In this document: positions 19,380 through 27,189 of the stretch, one piece after another
Layout of the letters: each line of letters starts with the position of its first letter
How positions within the stretch are numbered: the stretch's first letter is position 1
DNA from: an uncultured Lachnospiraceae bacterium
Lineage (GTDB): Bacteria > Bacillota > Clostridia > Lachnospirales > Lachnospiraceae
Assembly (NCBI GenBank): GCA_900315495.1
Contig: OMZJ01000036.1
Coordinates: 1 to 41,724 of the forward strand
Direction: 5' to 3'
Length of the DNA: 41,724 nucleotides
The notes under the pieces: generated by a model
Seen by the model: the letters and a program-made list of their open reading frames with translations, nothing else
What the model was told of the DNA's origin: nothing
Database searches by the model: none
Translations under genes and position numbers: made by a program

Positions 19380-22300
19380 ATGGCAGAAATGAAAATTCGC
19401 GAAATCGCAAAAGAATGCAGGAGAAACAGCAGTGAGATCATCCAGATCTGCGTGCGGAGCGGGATGCGCGGCGTGACGGAGGAAACGGTTCTGACCGATG
19501 CCTCCGTCCGGAATGTGAAGGCCATCCTGAGCCGGCGCGCAGCCGAGGAGGCGAAAAAGGCGAAGGAGGAGGCTGCGGAGGCGGCGCAGAAGGCCGCGGC
19601 GGCGAAGAAAAAGCCCCGTGTCGTCATTTTCGGAAAGTCCGCGGCTGTCCGGAAGAAGGCAGAGCCGGAGAATACGCCGGTATCCGCCGGGAAGGCTGAA
19701 ACGGCAGCAGCCGCACCGGCTGCTGCCGCGTCCGCACCGAAAGCGGCGGATGCCGCTCTGAATAAGCCGGCCGCAGCGGCGGCAGAGCCGGTCACCCGGA
19801 CAGAAATCACTGCAGAAAAGCAGCAGTCCGCACCGGCACCGTCTGCGAAGACGGAGGCTGTAAAGGCAGAGGCGCCGAAGGCGGAAAAGCCGGCGGCGGA
19901 GACGCCAAAGGCAGCAGCCGTGGAGCCGGCCGCCGCAAAGACGCCGGATGGGAACAAGGAAGAAAAGGTCAAAAAGGCACCTGCGGAGGAAACCGCGCCG
20001 ACGGCAGAGGCAAAGACGACCGCTGCAGAAAAGCAGCAGTCCGCGCCGGCCGCTGCATCCGTTGCAAAGGAAGAGAGCACGAAACCCGCTGCGGCAGAGA
20101 CGCTGCGCACGGAAGATTCCGCACGAAGCGGATCTGTGCCGACAGGAAGAAACGACAGACGTCCGTCCGGCGACAGCCGTACCTTCGGCCGGACCAGCCG
20201 GACGCCGGGGGAGGGTGGATCCTCCTACGGCGATCGGAGCGGTCAGGGCTCCTACGGAAACCGCCAGGGCCAGAGCTCTTACGGAAGCCGCCAGGGGTCT
20301 TCCTACGGCGATCGGAACGGCCAGGGCTCCTATGGAAACCGCTCGGGCCAGGGTTCCTACGGAAGCCGTCAGGGATCTTCCTACGGCGATCGGAGCAGCC
20401 AGGGTTCCTACGGGAATCGTTCGGGCCAGGGCTCTTACGGAAACCGCCAGGGATCGTCCTACGGCGACCGGAGCAGTCAGGGTTCCTACGGAAACCGCTC
20501 GGGCCAGGGCTCTTACGGAAACCGCCAGGGATCTTCCTACGGCGATCGGAGCAGCCAGGGTTCCTACGGGAACCGTTCCGGCCAGGGTTCTTCCGGAAAC
20601 CGCCAGGGAGGCTCCTACGGGAGCGGCCAGAGTTCCTACGGGAACCGCTCCGGTCAGGGATCTTACGGGAACCGGCCCTACGGACAGAACAGGGACGGCC
20701 AGGGCCGTTCGTTCGGCGGTGGTTTTGCCGGCAGGAAGCCGGGTGCCGGCGCTGCAGGCGGCAGCCGCTTCGGCGGGGCAAATACCGGCGGCGGTCTGTC
20801 CAAGAATGAGAACCGCGGCGGCAAGCCGATCAATAAGAAGGAGCGGGAGCTCCGCGAGAAGAACAAGCAGAACGGTCTGGAGCGCGAGCAGCGCTACGGG
20901 GAGGACGGCATTGTCCGCCGCAGCACGCATACCGCACATAAGCCGCAGCAGGCGCAGGCTCAGCCGGTGAAGAAGGAAGAGGAGATCAAGACCATCACCC
21001 TTCCGGAGACGCTGACCATCGCCGAGCTTGCGGAAAAGATGAAGAAAAAGCCCGCGGAACTGATCAAAGACCAGTTCATGAAGGGCACCGTCTATACGAT
21101 GAACTCTCAGCTCACCTATGAGCAGGCGGAAGAAATCGCAATTGACTACGATATCATCTGCGAGAAGGAGGAGAAGGTCGATGTCATCGCCGAGCTCCTC
21201 AAGGATACCGAGGATGCGCCGGAGACTCTGGTTCCGCGCCCGCCGGTGGTCTGCGTCATGGGCCATGTCGACCACGGCAAAACCTCCCTGCTGGATGCCA
21301 TCCGTTCCACCAACGTGACGGAGGGCGAGAAGGGAGGCATCACACAGAAGATCGGTGCCTATACCGTGAACGTCAAGGGACAGCAGATCACTTTCCTCGA
21401 TACGCCGGGCCATGAGGCATTCACCGCCATGCGTATGAGAGGTGCACAGGCGACGGATATCGCCGTGCTGGTGGTTGCGGCGGATGACGGCGTCATGCCG
21501 CAGACGATCGAGGCCATCAACCACGCCAAGGCGGCGAAGGTCGACATCATCGTGGCGGTGAACAAGATCGACAAGCCGGGCGCCAACCTGGATCTGGTCA
21601 AGAAAGAGCTCTCCGAGCAGGGACTTGTGCCGGAAGACTGGGGCGGCAGCACGATCTTCTGCCCGGTCTCCGCAAAGACCCACGAGGGCATCGACAACCT
21701 GCTGGATATGATCCTGCTGGATGCCGCCGTGCTGGAGCTCAAGGCGAACCCCAACCGCAAGGCGAGAGGGATCGTCATCGAGGCGCAGCTGGACAAGGGC
21801 CGCGGCCCGGTGGCAACAATTCTGGTGCAGAAGGGCACACTCCATGTCGGCGATTCCATCGCAGCGGGTGCCTGCTACGGCAGGGTCCGCGCCATGGTCG
21901 ACGACAAGCACCGCCGCGTGAAGGAGGCAGGGCCTTCCACCCCGGTGGAGGTGATCGGACTCTCCGATGTGCCGGAGGCGGGCGAGATCCTGGTGCAGAC
22001 CGACAATGAGAAGGATGCGAGAAGCTTCGCGGAGACCTTCATCAAGCAGAACCGCGAGAAGCTCCTGGCCGAGACCCGCAGCCAGCTGACCCTCGAGAAC
22101 CTGAACGAGCAGATCAAGGAGGGCAGCCTGAAGGAGCTCAACCTGATCATCAAGGCGGATGTGCAGGGCTCGGTGGAGGCACTGAAGCAGTCGCTCCTGA
22201 AGCTCAGCAACGACGAGGTTGTGGTCCGGATCATCCACGGCGGCGTCGGCGCGATCAACGAATCCGATGTCATCCTGGCATCCGCATCCGATGCCATCAT

Positions 22301-22736
22301 CATCGGATTCTCAGTCAAGCCGGACGCGCTGGCAAGGCAGGTTGCGGAGCGCCAGAAGGTGGAGATCCGCCTGTACAGCGTCATCTATCAGGTCATCGCC
22401 GATGTGGAATCCGCGATGAAGGGAATGCTGGCACCGGTATACGAGGAGAAGGTGATCGGCCACGCCGAGATCCGCCAGATCTTCCGCTCCAGCTCCACCG
22501 GAAACATCGCCGGTTCCTACGTCACCGACGGCACCATTCAGCGCGGCTGCAAGGTGCGCATTACCCGCGAGGGCAAGCAGATCTTCGAGGGCAATCTGGC
22601 ATCGCTTAAGAGATTCAAGGATGATGTCAAGGAGGTCCGCGAGGGATTTGAGTGCGGACTGGTGTTTGAGAAATTCAGCGATATCGCCGAGGGTGATATC
22701 GTCGAGGCTTATATTATGCAGGAGGTACCGAGGTAA
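19380..22736 (+). CDS. infB: Translation initiation factor IF-2, with long SYG-repeat N-terminal region
   Basis: IF-2 is the GTPase that places initiator tRNA on the 30S subunit and promotes subunit joining. The 1118-residue product is long for the family. Domains in order: an IF2_N helix domain at 1-55; an Ala/Lys/Glu-rich linker; a Ser-Tyr-Gly-Asn-Arg-Gln repeat at about 280-440; a basic stretch; a second IF2_N domain at about 540-600; the GTPase with GHVDHGKT (628-635), DTPGH (from 674) and NKID (from 728); then domains II, III and the tRNA-binding IV. The ribosome site is weak (AAGGATCGG) and ATG 19389 is a possible alternative start. The conserved half is intact, so the gene should be functional. 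Confidence 0.98.
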   Translation: MAEMKIREIAKECRRNSSEIIQICVRSGMRGVTEETVLTDASVRNVKAILSRRAAEEAKKAKEEAAEAAQKAAAAKKKPRVVIFGKSAAVRKKAEPENTPVSAGKAETAAAAPAAAASAPKAADAALNKPAAAAAEPVTRTEITAEKQQSAPAPSAKTEAVKAEAPKAEKPAAETPKAAAVEPAAAKTPDGNKEEKVKKAPAEETAPTAEAKTTAAEKQQSAPAAASVAKEESTKPAAAETLRTEDSARSGSVPTGRNDRRPSGDSRTFGRTSRTPGEGGSSYGDRSGQGSYGNRQGQSSYGSRQGSSYGDRNGQGSYGNRSGQGSYGSRQGSSYGDRSSQGSYGNRSGQGSYGNRQGSSYGDRSSQGSYGNRSGQGSYGNRQGSSYGDRSSQGSYGNRSGQGSSGNRQGGSYGSGQSSYGNRSGQGSYGNRPYGQNRDGQGRSFGGGFAGRKPGAGAAGGSRFGGANTGGGLSKNENRGGKPINKKERELREKNKQNGLEREQRYGEDGIVRRSTHTAHKPQQAQAQPVKKEEEIKTITLPETLTIAELAEKMKKKPAELIKDQFMKGTVYTMNSQLTYEQAEEIAIDYDIICEKEEKVDVIAELLKDTEDAPETLVPRPPVVCVMGHVDHGKTSLLDAIRSTNVTEGEKGGITQKIGAYTVNVKGQQITFLDTPGHEAFTAMRMRGAQATDIAVLVVAADDGVMPQTIEAINHAKAAKVDIIVAVNKIDKPGANLDLVKKELSEQGLVPEDWGGSTIFCPVSAKTHEGIDNLLDMILLDAAVLELKANPNRKARGIVIEAQLDKGRGPVATILVQKGTLHVGDSIAAGACYGRVRAMVDDKHRRVKEAGPSTPVEVIGLSDVPEAGEILVQTDNEKDARSFAETFIKQNREKLLAETRSQLTLENLNEQIKEGSLKELNLIIKADVQGSVEALKQSLLKLSNDEVVVRIIHGGVGAINESDVILASASDAIIIGFSVKPDALARQVAERQKVEIRLYSVIYQVIADVESAMKGMLAPVYEEKVIGHAEIRQIFRSSSTGNIAGSYVTDGTIQRGCKVRITREGKQIFEGNLASLKRFKDDVKEVREGFECGLVFEKFSDIAEGDIVEAYIMQEVPR
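20217..20700 (+). repeat. Tandem SYG-coding repeats within infB
   Basis: Seventeen SYG triplets are encoded here in 8-9-residue units, arranged in a higher-order 26-residue (78-bp) unit roughly of the form [26 protein letters not shown]. The copies differ mainly by synonymous third-position changes, so the protein pattern is kept while the DNA drifts. Confidence 0.95.
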
Positions 22737-23171
22737 TTGCGCAAGAACAGTGTAAAAAACTACCGCATCAATTCCGAGGTCGCGCGGGAGCTGTCCACGA
22801 TCATCAGCCGGGAGATCAAGGATCCCCGGATTGATCCGATGACCTCCGTCGTGCGGGCGGAGGTTACGGCGGATCTGAAATACTGCAAGGTCTATGTCAG
22901 CGTTCTGGGGGACGAAGAGGCCCGGAAGAACACGATGGCGGGACTGCGCAGCGCGACACCCTATATCCGGCATATGCTGGCGGAAACCGTCAACCTCCGG
23001 ATCACGCCGGAACTGAATTTCATCGAGGATGAATCCATCGAATACGGCGTGCGGATGACAAACCTGATCGAAAAAGTGACGGCGAAGGACCGGGCCGATG
23101 AGGCCGCCAGAGGCGAGCTTTCCGAGGATCCGGCCGCAGAGGACGGCGCGGACGCCCCGGACGAAGCGTAA
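22737..23171 (+). CDS. rbfA: Ribosome-binding factor A
   Basis: RbfA is a cold-shock factor needed for 16S rRNA 5'-end processing and 30S maturation. The 144-residue product carries the KH-like fold with INSEVARELSTIISREIKDPR and a later ITPELNFIEDESIEYGVRM. The start is TTG directly after the infB TAA, with GGAGG eleven bases upstream inside infB, so it is probably coupled. An acidic, disordered-looking tail of about 25 residues follows the conserved domain. Confidence 0.95.
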   Translation: MRKNSVKNYRINSEVARELSTIISREIKDPRIDPMTSVVRAEVTADLKYCKVYVSVLGDEEARKNTMAGLRSATPYIRHMLAETVNLRITPELNFIEDESIEYGVRMTNLIEKVTAKDRADEAARGELSEDPAAEDGADAPDEA

Positions 23172-23298
23172 AGCCGCGTCTTCAGCCGGATCCGTTTTCC
23201 GGCCGGATCGATGGATCCGCCCTCCCGGCGGGGACATGCGCGGGAGCGCGCGCCAGAAGAATCCGGCAGGCAGAGAAGGCGGAACAAGGCATTTTGCG

Positions 23299-23330
23299 AG
23301 AGAGCCGGGAGGGAATCCTCCCGGCTCTCT
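23299..23330 (+). other. Perfect 14-bp hairpin between rbfA and nrnA
   Basis: AGAGAGCCGGGAGG (23299-23312), loop GAAT, complement at 23317-23330. No T-run follows (CTGGTCAG), so it is a poor intrinsic terminator. The rest of the 294-base gap (23172-23465) holds no gene I can support. Confidence 0.8.
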
Positions 23331-23465
23331 CTGGTCAGAAATGAGACAGTTCTGTACTGCCTTCGGCGTCCTTCAGACAAGATCGAGGCAGATGTGGATC
23401 TCCAGCCCGGAAACGTGCCAGATGACTTTGCCTGCAATTCTAATAATGATCGAAAGGATGGACTG

Positions 23466-24458
23466 ATGAAAACCAGAATGGATGAATTATTGAACGGCGC
23501 CTCCCGGATTGCGGTCTGCGGACATCTGAGACCGGACGGGGACTGCATCGGGAGCACCCTCGGCCTGCGCGCCTATGTGCAGGCAATCCGGCCGGATATC
23601 CGGGCGGATGTCTGGCTTGACCCGTTTCCCGAATCGTACCAGATCCTGCCGGGCGCGGATCAGGTCAATACCGGAGACCCGTCTGTCCGGCCGGACATCC
23701 TTTTTGTGATGGACTGCTCTGATCCAAACCGGATCGGGCGGGGGCGGGATCTGTGTGAGAAGGCCGGGAAGGTGATCTGCATTGACCACCACATGACCAA
23801 CGGCGGATTCGCGGACGAAAACATCATCTATCCGGATTACAGCTCTGCCTGCGAGGTGCTCTATACCCTGCTCGATGAGGGACGGATGAACCGTGATGCG
23901 GCGGCGTGCCTGTACACGGGAATTGCCTCCGATACCGGCGTTTTCCAGTATGCCAGCGTCACGGAGGATACCATGCGCCGGGCGGGAAAGCTGATTTCCT
24001 TCGGCATTGATTTCCCGAAAATCCTGACGGAGACCTGTTTCGAAGTGCGGTTTACCCATCAGAAGCTGATGGCGCTTGCGCTGGAACGAATGGAGATCAT
24101 GCCGGACGGGCGGGGCGTTGTGAGCTGGATCTCGCAGGAGGATTACAAAAGGCTTCACAGCAGCGTCATGGAAACCGACGGCATCGTGGAGCAGATGCGC
24201 TGCACCCGCGGCATAGACTATTCGGTGCTGTTCTATGAGACAGAGCCGGGAACTTACAAGATCAGCTTCCGCTCCCGCGGAGCCACCAACGTCGGCGAGG
24301 CGGCCCGGCTTCTCGGGGGCGGCGGGCATAAGCTTGCGGCCGGCGCCTCTCTGACAGGTATGGATTATGAGCAGATGAAACAGCGCGTGGAGAGCGTGAT
24401 CCGGCAGGCCGGGGAGCAGAAGAGCGCGGCAGCGAAAGAACAGGGAGAGCGGAGATGA
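23466..24458 (+). CDS. nrnA: DHH/DHHA1 phosphoesterase, NrnA type
   Basis: NrnA-type enzymes degrade short RNA oligomers and dephosphorylate pAp. The 330-residue product has the DHH domain with GHLRPDGDCIGS, VMDCSD and the signature CIDHHMTNG, and a DHHA1 domain ending in LLGGGGHKLAAGA. ATG 23466 has AAAGGATG seven bases upstream and matches family starts; the upstream open frame is not conserved. The stop overlaps truB (ATGA). The rbfA-nrnA-truB order is standard in Firmicutes. Confidence 0.94.
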   Translation: MKTRMDELLNGASRIAVCGHLRPDGDCIGSTLGLRAYVQAIRPDIRADVWLDPFPESYQILPGADQVNTGDPSVRPDILFVMDCSDPNRIGRGRDLCEKAGKVICIDHHMTNGGFADENIIYPDYSSACEVLYTLLDEGRMNRDAAACLYTGIASDTGVFQYASVTEDTMRRAGKLISFGIDFPKILTETCFEVRFTHQKLMALALERMEIMPDGRGVVSWISQEDYKRLHSSVMETDGIVEQMRCTRGIDYSVLFYETEPGTYKISFRSRGATNVGEAARLLGGGGHKLAAGASLTGMDYEQMKQRVESVIRQAGEQKSAAAKEQGERR

Positions 24459-25444
24459 CAGAGGGATTCCTCCCGGTCCGCAAGGAACAGGGATTTACGT
24501 CGATGGATGTCGTCGCGAAGCTGCGCGGGATTCTGCACATGAGAAAAATCGGCCATGCGGGAACGCTGGACCCCATGGCGGAGGGAGTCCTTCTGATCGC
24601 ACTGGGCAGCGCGACCCGCGCGATCAGCCTTCTGCCGGACCGGGAGAAGGAATATGCGGCGAGAATCACGCTGGGGAAGGCCACCGACACGGAAGACATC
24701 TGGGGAAATGTCACGGAAATTTCCGATAACATTGTTTCATCCGAGGAACTTCGTCAGACAATCCTTTCCTTTGCCGGCGGGTATGATCAGGTTCCGCCGA
24801 TGGTTTCCGCCAAGAAGGTGGGCGGGAAGAAGCTGTACCAGCTGGCCCGCGCGGGGCAGGTCGTTGAACGGCAGCCGGTGCCGGTGAAAATCCCGGAAAT
24901 CGAGGTGCTCTCGGTGGGCTGCAATCAGGCGGAATTCCGCGTGCGCTGCTCGGAGGGAACCTACATCCGCTCCCTGTGCCGGGACATCGGGGAGAAGCTT
25001 TCCATGCCGGCCTGCATGAGCGCCCTCACGCGGACGGAAGCTTGCGGCATCCGGATCGACCAGGCGCTGACGCTGGATGAGATCCAGCGGAAGGCAGATG
25101 CGGGAACCATCGCAGAAAACATTGTTTCAATCGAGCAGATGCTTCGCGCCTACCCGGCAGTTACGGTGACAGAGGCCTGGGATTTACGGGTGCGCAACGG
25201 ATCCGCCTTCGACGAGACCGCGGTTGCCGCGGTGCCAGGAGAAATGAATGCGTCAGAGGAAGATCTGCCGGATGCAGATATCCCTGGCGCAGACATCCGA
25301 AAAGGCAGCATTTCGGGCGATGGCACACCGCAGACCCCTTACCGGCGGGTCTATCTGCCGGACGGCACTTTTCAGGCGGTCTATCGGATCGGGGAAGCGG
25401 ACGGGATTTACCGGCCCGTAAAGATTCTGGGAGGAAGAAATTGA
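24455..25444 (+). CDS. truB: tRNA pseudouridine-55 synthase TruB
   Basis: TruB makes pseudouridine 55 in the T-loop of tRNAs. The catalytic Asp39 is in HAGTLDPMAEGVL. Other motifs are KEYAARITLGKATDTED, FAGGYDQVPPMVSAKKVGGKKLY and CSEGTYIRSLCRDIG. The 329-residue length exceeds the usual 290-300 because of an acidic insert at about residues 258-290 (with DADIPGADI) inside the C-terminal RNA-binding part. The start overlaps the nrnA stop by four bases, and its own stop overlaps the ribF start. Confidence 0.96.
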   Translation: MTEGFLPVRKEQGFTSMDVVAKLRGILHMRKIGHAGTLDPMAEGVLLIALGSATRAISLLPDREKEYAARITLGKATDTEDIWGNVTEISDNIVSSEELRQTILSFAGGYDQVPPMVSAKKVGGKKLYQLARAGQVVERQPVPVKIPEIEVLSVGCNQAEFRVRCSEGTYIRSLCRDIGEKLSMPACMSALTRTEACGIRIDQALTLDEIQRKADAGTIAENIVSIEQMLRAYPAVTVTEAWDLRVRNGSAFDETAVAAVPGEMNASEEDLPDADIPGADIRKGSISGDGTPQTPYRRVYLPDGTFQAVYRIGEADGIYRPVKILGGRN

Positions 25445-26385
25445 TCAGAATTTCAGAAATCAGTCAGATGTCTGCGCTGGAACCGGACTGCAAAACCTCG
25501 GTGACGATCGGCAAATTCGACGGGGTACACCAGGGACATCAGCTGCTTCTGGCGGAAGCGCAGGCTGCCGCGCTGGCACTGACCGTGCAGCATCCGGGCA
25601 ATCCGGTCCGCACCTGCGCGTTCACATTCCGTGCCAAGGATCGGACGATCCCGGCGCACAGCCGGATTCAGACCATGCAGGAGCGGGCGGAATCGCTCCG
25701 GGAGGCCGGGGCGGACGTCCTGGTGGAGTATCCCTTCGGGGAGGCGGAGATGCGGATGGAACCGGAGGATTTTGTCCGGGAGATCCTCATCAGAGATCTT
25801 CGGATGAAGGCGCTGACGGTGGGATCGGACTTCCGGTTCGGCTACAAACGGCGCGGGACGCCGGATCTTCTCCGGGATCTTGCCGGTACATACGGCTTCT
25901 CCCTCCGGGTGATTTCCAAGCTTCTGTATCAGGGCGGGGAGATCAGCAGCTCCCGGATCCGCCGCTGCATTGAGGAGGGGAAGATGGAGGATGCGGCCGC
26001 CATGCTCGGCCATCCGTATTCGGTGACCTCTGAGGTGCTGCACGGGAAGGAACTCGGGCGGACCCTGGATTTTCCCACCCTCAACCTCGCAGCCCCGGCG
26101 GAAAAAATCCTGCCGCCCTTCGGCGTATACTTCTGTCGGGTAAAGATCCGGGGACAGTGGTATGCGGGTGTGGCAAACCTGGGCGTGCAGCCGACGGTGG
26201 CAGAGCATCATCTGTGGCTGGAGTGCAATGTCCTGAATTTCGACGAAATGGTGTACGGGGAGACCGTGACGGCAGAACTTCTTTCCTTTGAGCGGCCGGA
26301 GGCGAAATTTGCCGGTGTGGAGGAGCTTTGCCGGACCGTGATGAACGACCGGGAGAACGCGATCCGCTATTTTGCCCAAAAGTGA
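25441..26385 (+). CDS. ribF: Bifunctional riboflavin kinase / FAD synthetase RibF
   Basis: RibF converts riboflavin to FMN and FMN to FAD. The N-terminal adenylyltransferase shows TIGKFDGVHQGHQLLL, VGSDFRFGYKRRG and ISSSRIR; the C-terminal kinase shows GRTLDFPTLNL and YAGVANLGVQPTV. The start is TTG at 25441, overlapping the truB stop (TTGA), with GGGAGGAA upstream. The 314-residue length is standard. It ends the long translation-related operon. Confidence 0.96.
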   Translation: MIRISEISQMSALEPDCKTSVTIGKFDGVHQGHQLLLAEAQAAALALTVQHPGNPVRTCAFTFRAKDRTIPAHSRIQTMQERAESLREAGADVLVEYPFGEAEMRMEPEDFVREILIRDLRMKALTVGSDFRFGYKRRGTPDLLRDLAGTYGFSLRVISKLLYQGGEISSSRIRRCIEEGKMEDAAAMLGHPYSVTSEVLHGKELGRTLDFPTLNLAAPAEKILPPFGVYFCRVKIRGQWYAGVANLGVQPTVAEHHLWLECNVLNFDEMVYGETVTAELLSFERPEAKFAGVEELCRTVMNDRENAIRYFAQK

Positions 26386-26468
26386 AGGTCAGCATTCCGG
26401 GGGGCTTTATCCCGCCAAAGCTCTGTGAAAGTCATTCTGTCGGCTTTTTATCTGCTGCCAATCTTTTC

Positions 26469-26498
26469 TTGACAGATGATGGCCGCAGGTGGTATATT
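26469..26498 (+). promoter_or_regulatory. Promoter of rpsO-pnp
   Basis: Perfect TTGACA (26469-26474), 18 bases, TATATT (26493-26498). It leaves a leader of about 85 bases. Confidence 0.85.
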
Positions 26499-26520
26499 CT
26501 TTCAGGTTAATCGCCCGGAC

Positions 26521-26589
26521 CCAGCAGAAGGCACTCCGGCCGCTGCTTGGTTTGTGGTGAGAACAAAATATGACAGGAGGTAATCACCA
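26521..26589 (+). promoter_or_regulatory. Candidate S15 autoregulatory leader
   Basis: CCAGCAG (26521-26527) pairs with CTGCTTGG (26543-26550, one bulged T). A second stem, TGGTGA (26555-26560) with TCACCA (26584-26589), encloses the AGGAGGT ribosome site and abuts the start codon. S15 represses its own mRNA through varied leader structures in several phyla; that this one does so is inference. Confidence 0.5.
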
Positions 26590-26856
26590 ATGATTACAAA
26601 AGAGAAGAAAGCAGAAATCATCGCAGCTTACGCAAGAACCCCCAATGACACGGGTTCTCCTGAGGTTCAGATCGCCATTCTGACCGAGAGAATCAACGAG
26701 CTTACCGAGCACCTGAAGAAGAATCCGCACGATCATCACTCCAGAAGAGGCCTTCTGATGATGGTTGGTCAGAGAAGAGGGATGCTGGAGTATCTCGCAT
26801 CTAAGGATATCAATGCTTACCGTGAGCTGATCAAGAAGCTGGGCATCAGAAAGTAA
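26590..26856 (+). CDS. rpsO: 30S ribosomal protein S15
   Basis: The 88-residue product is a complete S15, a primary 16S rRNA-binding protein. It has the family motif [24 protein letters not shown], then [27 protein letters not shown] is nine bases before the ATG and lies inside a predicted hairpin. pnp follows 333 bases later, as in most bacteria. Confidence 0.99.
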   Translation: MITKEKKAEIIAAYARTPNDTGSPEVQIAILTERINELTEHLKKNPHDHHSRRGLLMMVGQRRGMLEYLASKDINAYRELIKKLGIRK

Positions 26857-27189
26857 TTTCATACCACGGTGTTCGTTGTCCGCGCAAAACGGGTCTCTGT
26901 ACCCGCAAAGCGCGGACAATTGCATATTATTGCTGATTACAGAGAAACGGGGGAAACGCTGTCGGTTTCCCGAGACCACTGAAGCAGGTATCTTTTCACG
27001 GCAACGGTAAAAGGCCTGGCATCCGGCGATCCGGATCGTCGATCGGGATCCGGGACAACATTCGGGGAAGAATCCGTCCGATGTATCTATCAAAGGTATC
27101 CGGTTCAGTAGTTTCGGGGGAGTCGGCCGAAGGCGGCAGACGCGGCATCCTCCGCGGCAGGCGGAAAGCCTGAGAAGGAGAAGAAACAG
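26857..27189 (+). other. Structured region between rpsO and pnp
   Basis: No gene is seen in 333 bases. A two-tier stem is present: outer TTGTCCGCGC (26876-26885) with GCGCGGACAA (26910-26919), an internal loop of AAAA opposite CAAA, and an inner CGGGT (26890-26894) with ACCCG (26901-26905). A second stem is GGGAAAC (26951-26957) with GTTTCCC (26965-26971). There is no T-run after either, so rpsO and pnp are probably co-transcribed. Confidence 0.65.

Noticed and set aside
20217..20700. CRISPR-like or minisatellite repeat
   Set aside because: The repeats stay in frame, encode a regular protein pattern without unique spacers, and lie inside infB.
19311..22238. Open frame of 975 codons on the minus strand
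   Set aside because: It is antisense to infB; its repetitive Leu/Arg/Gly content only mirrors the SYG and Ala-rich parts of IF-2.
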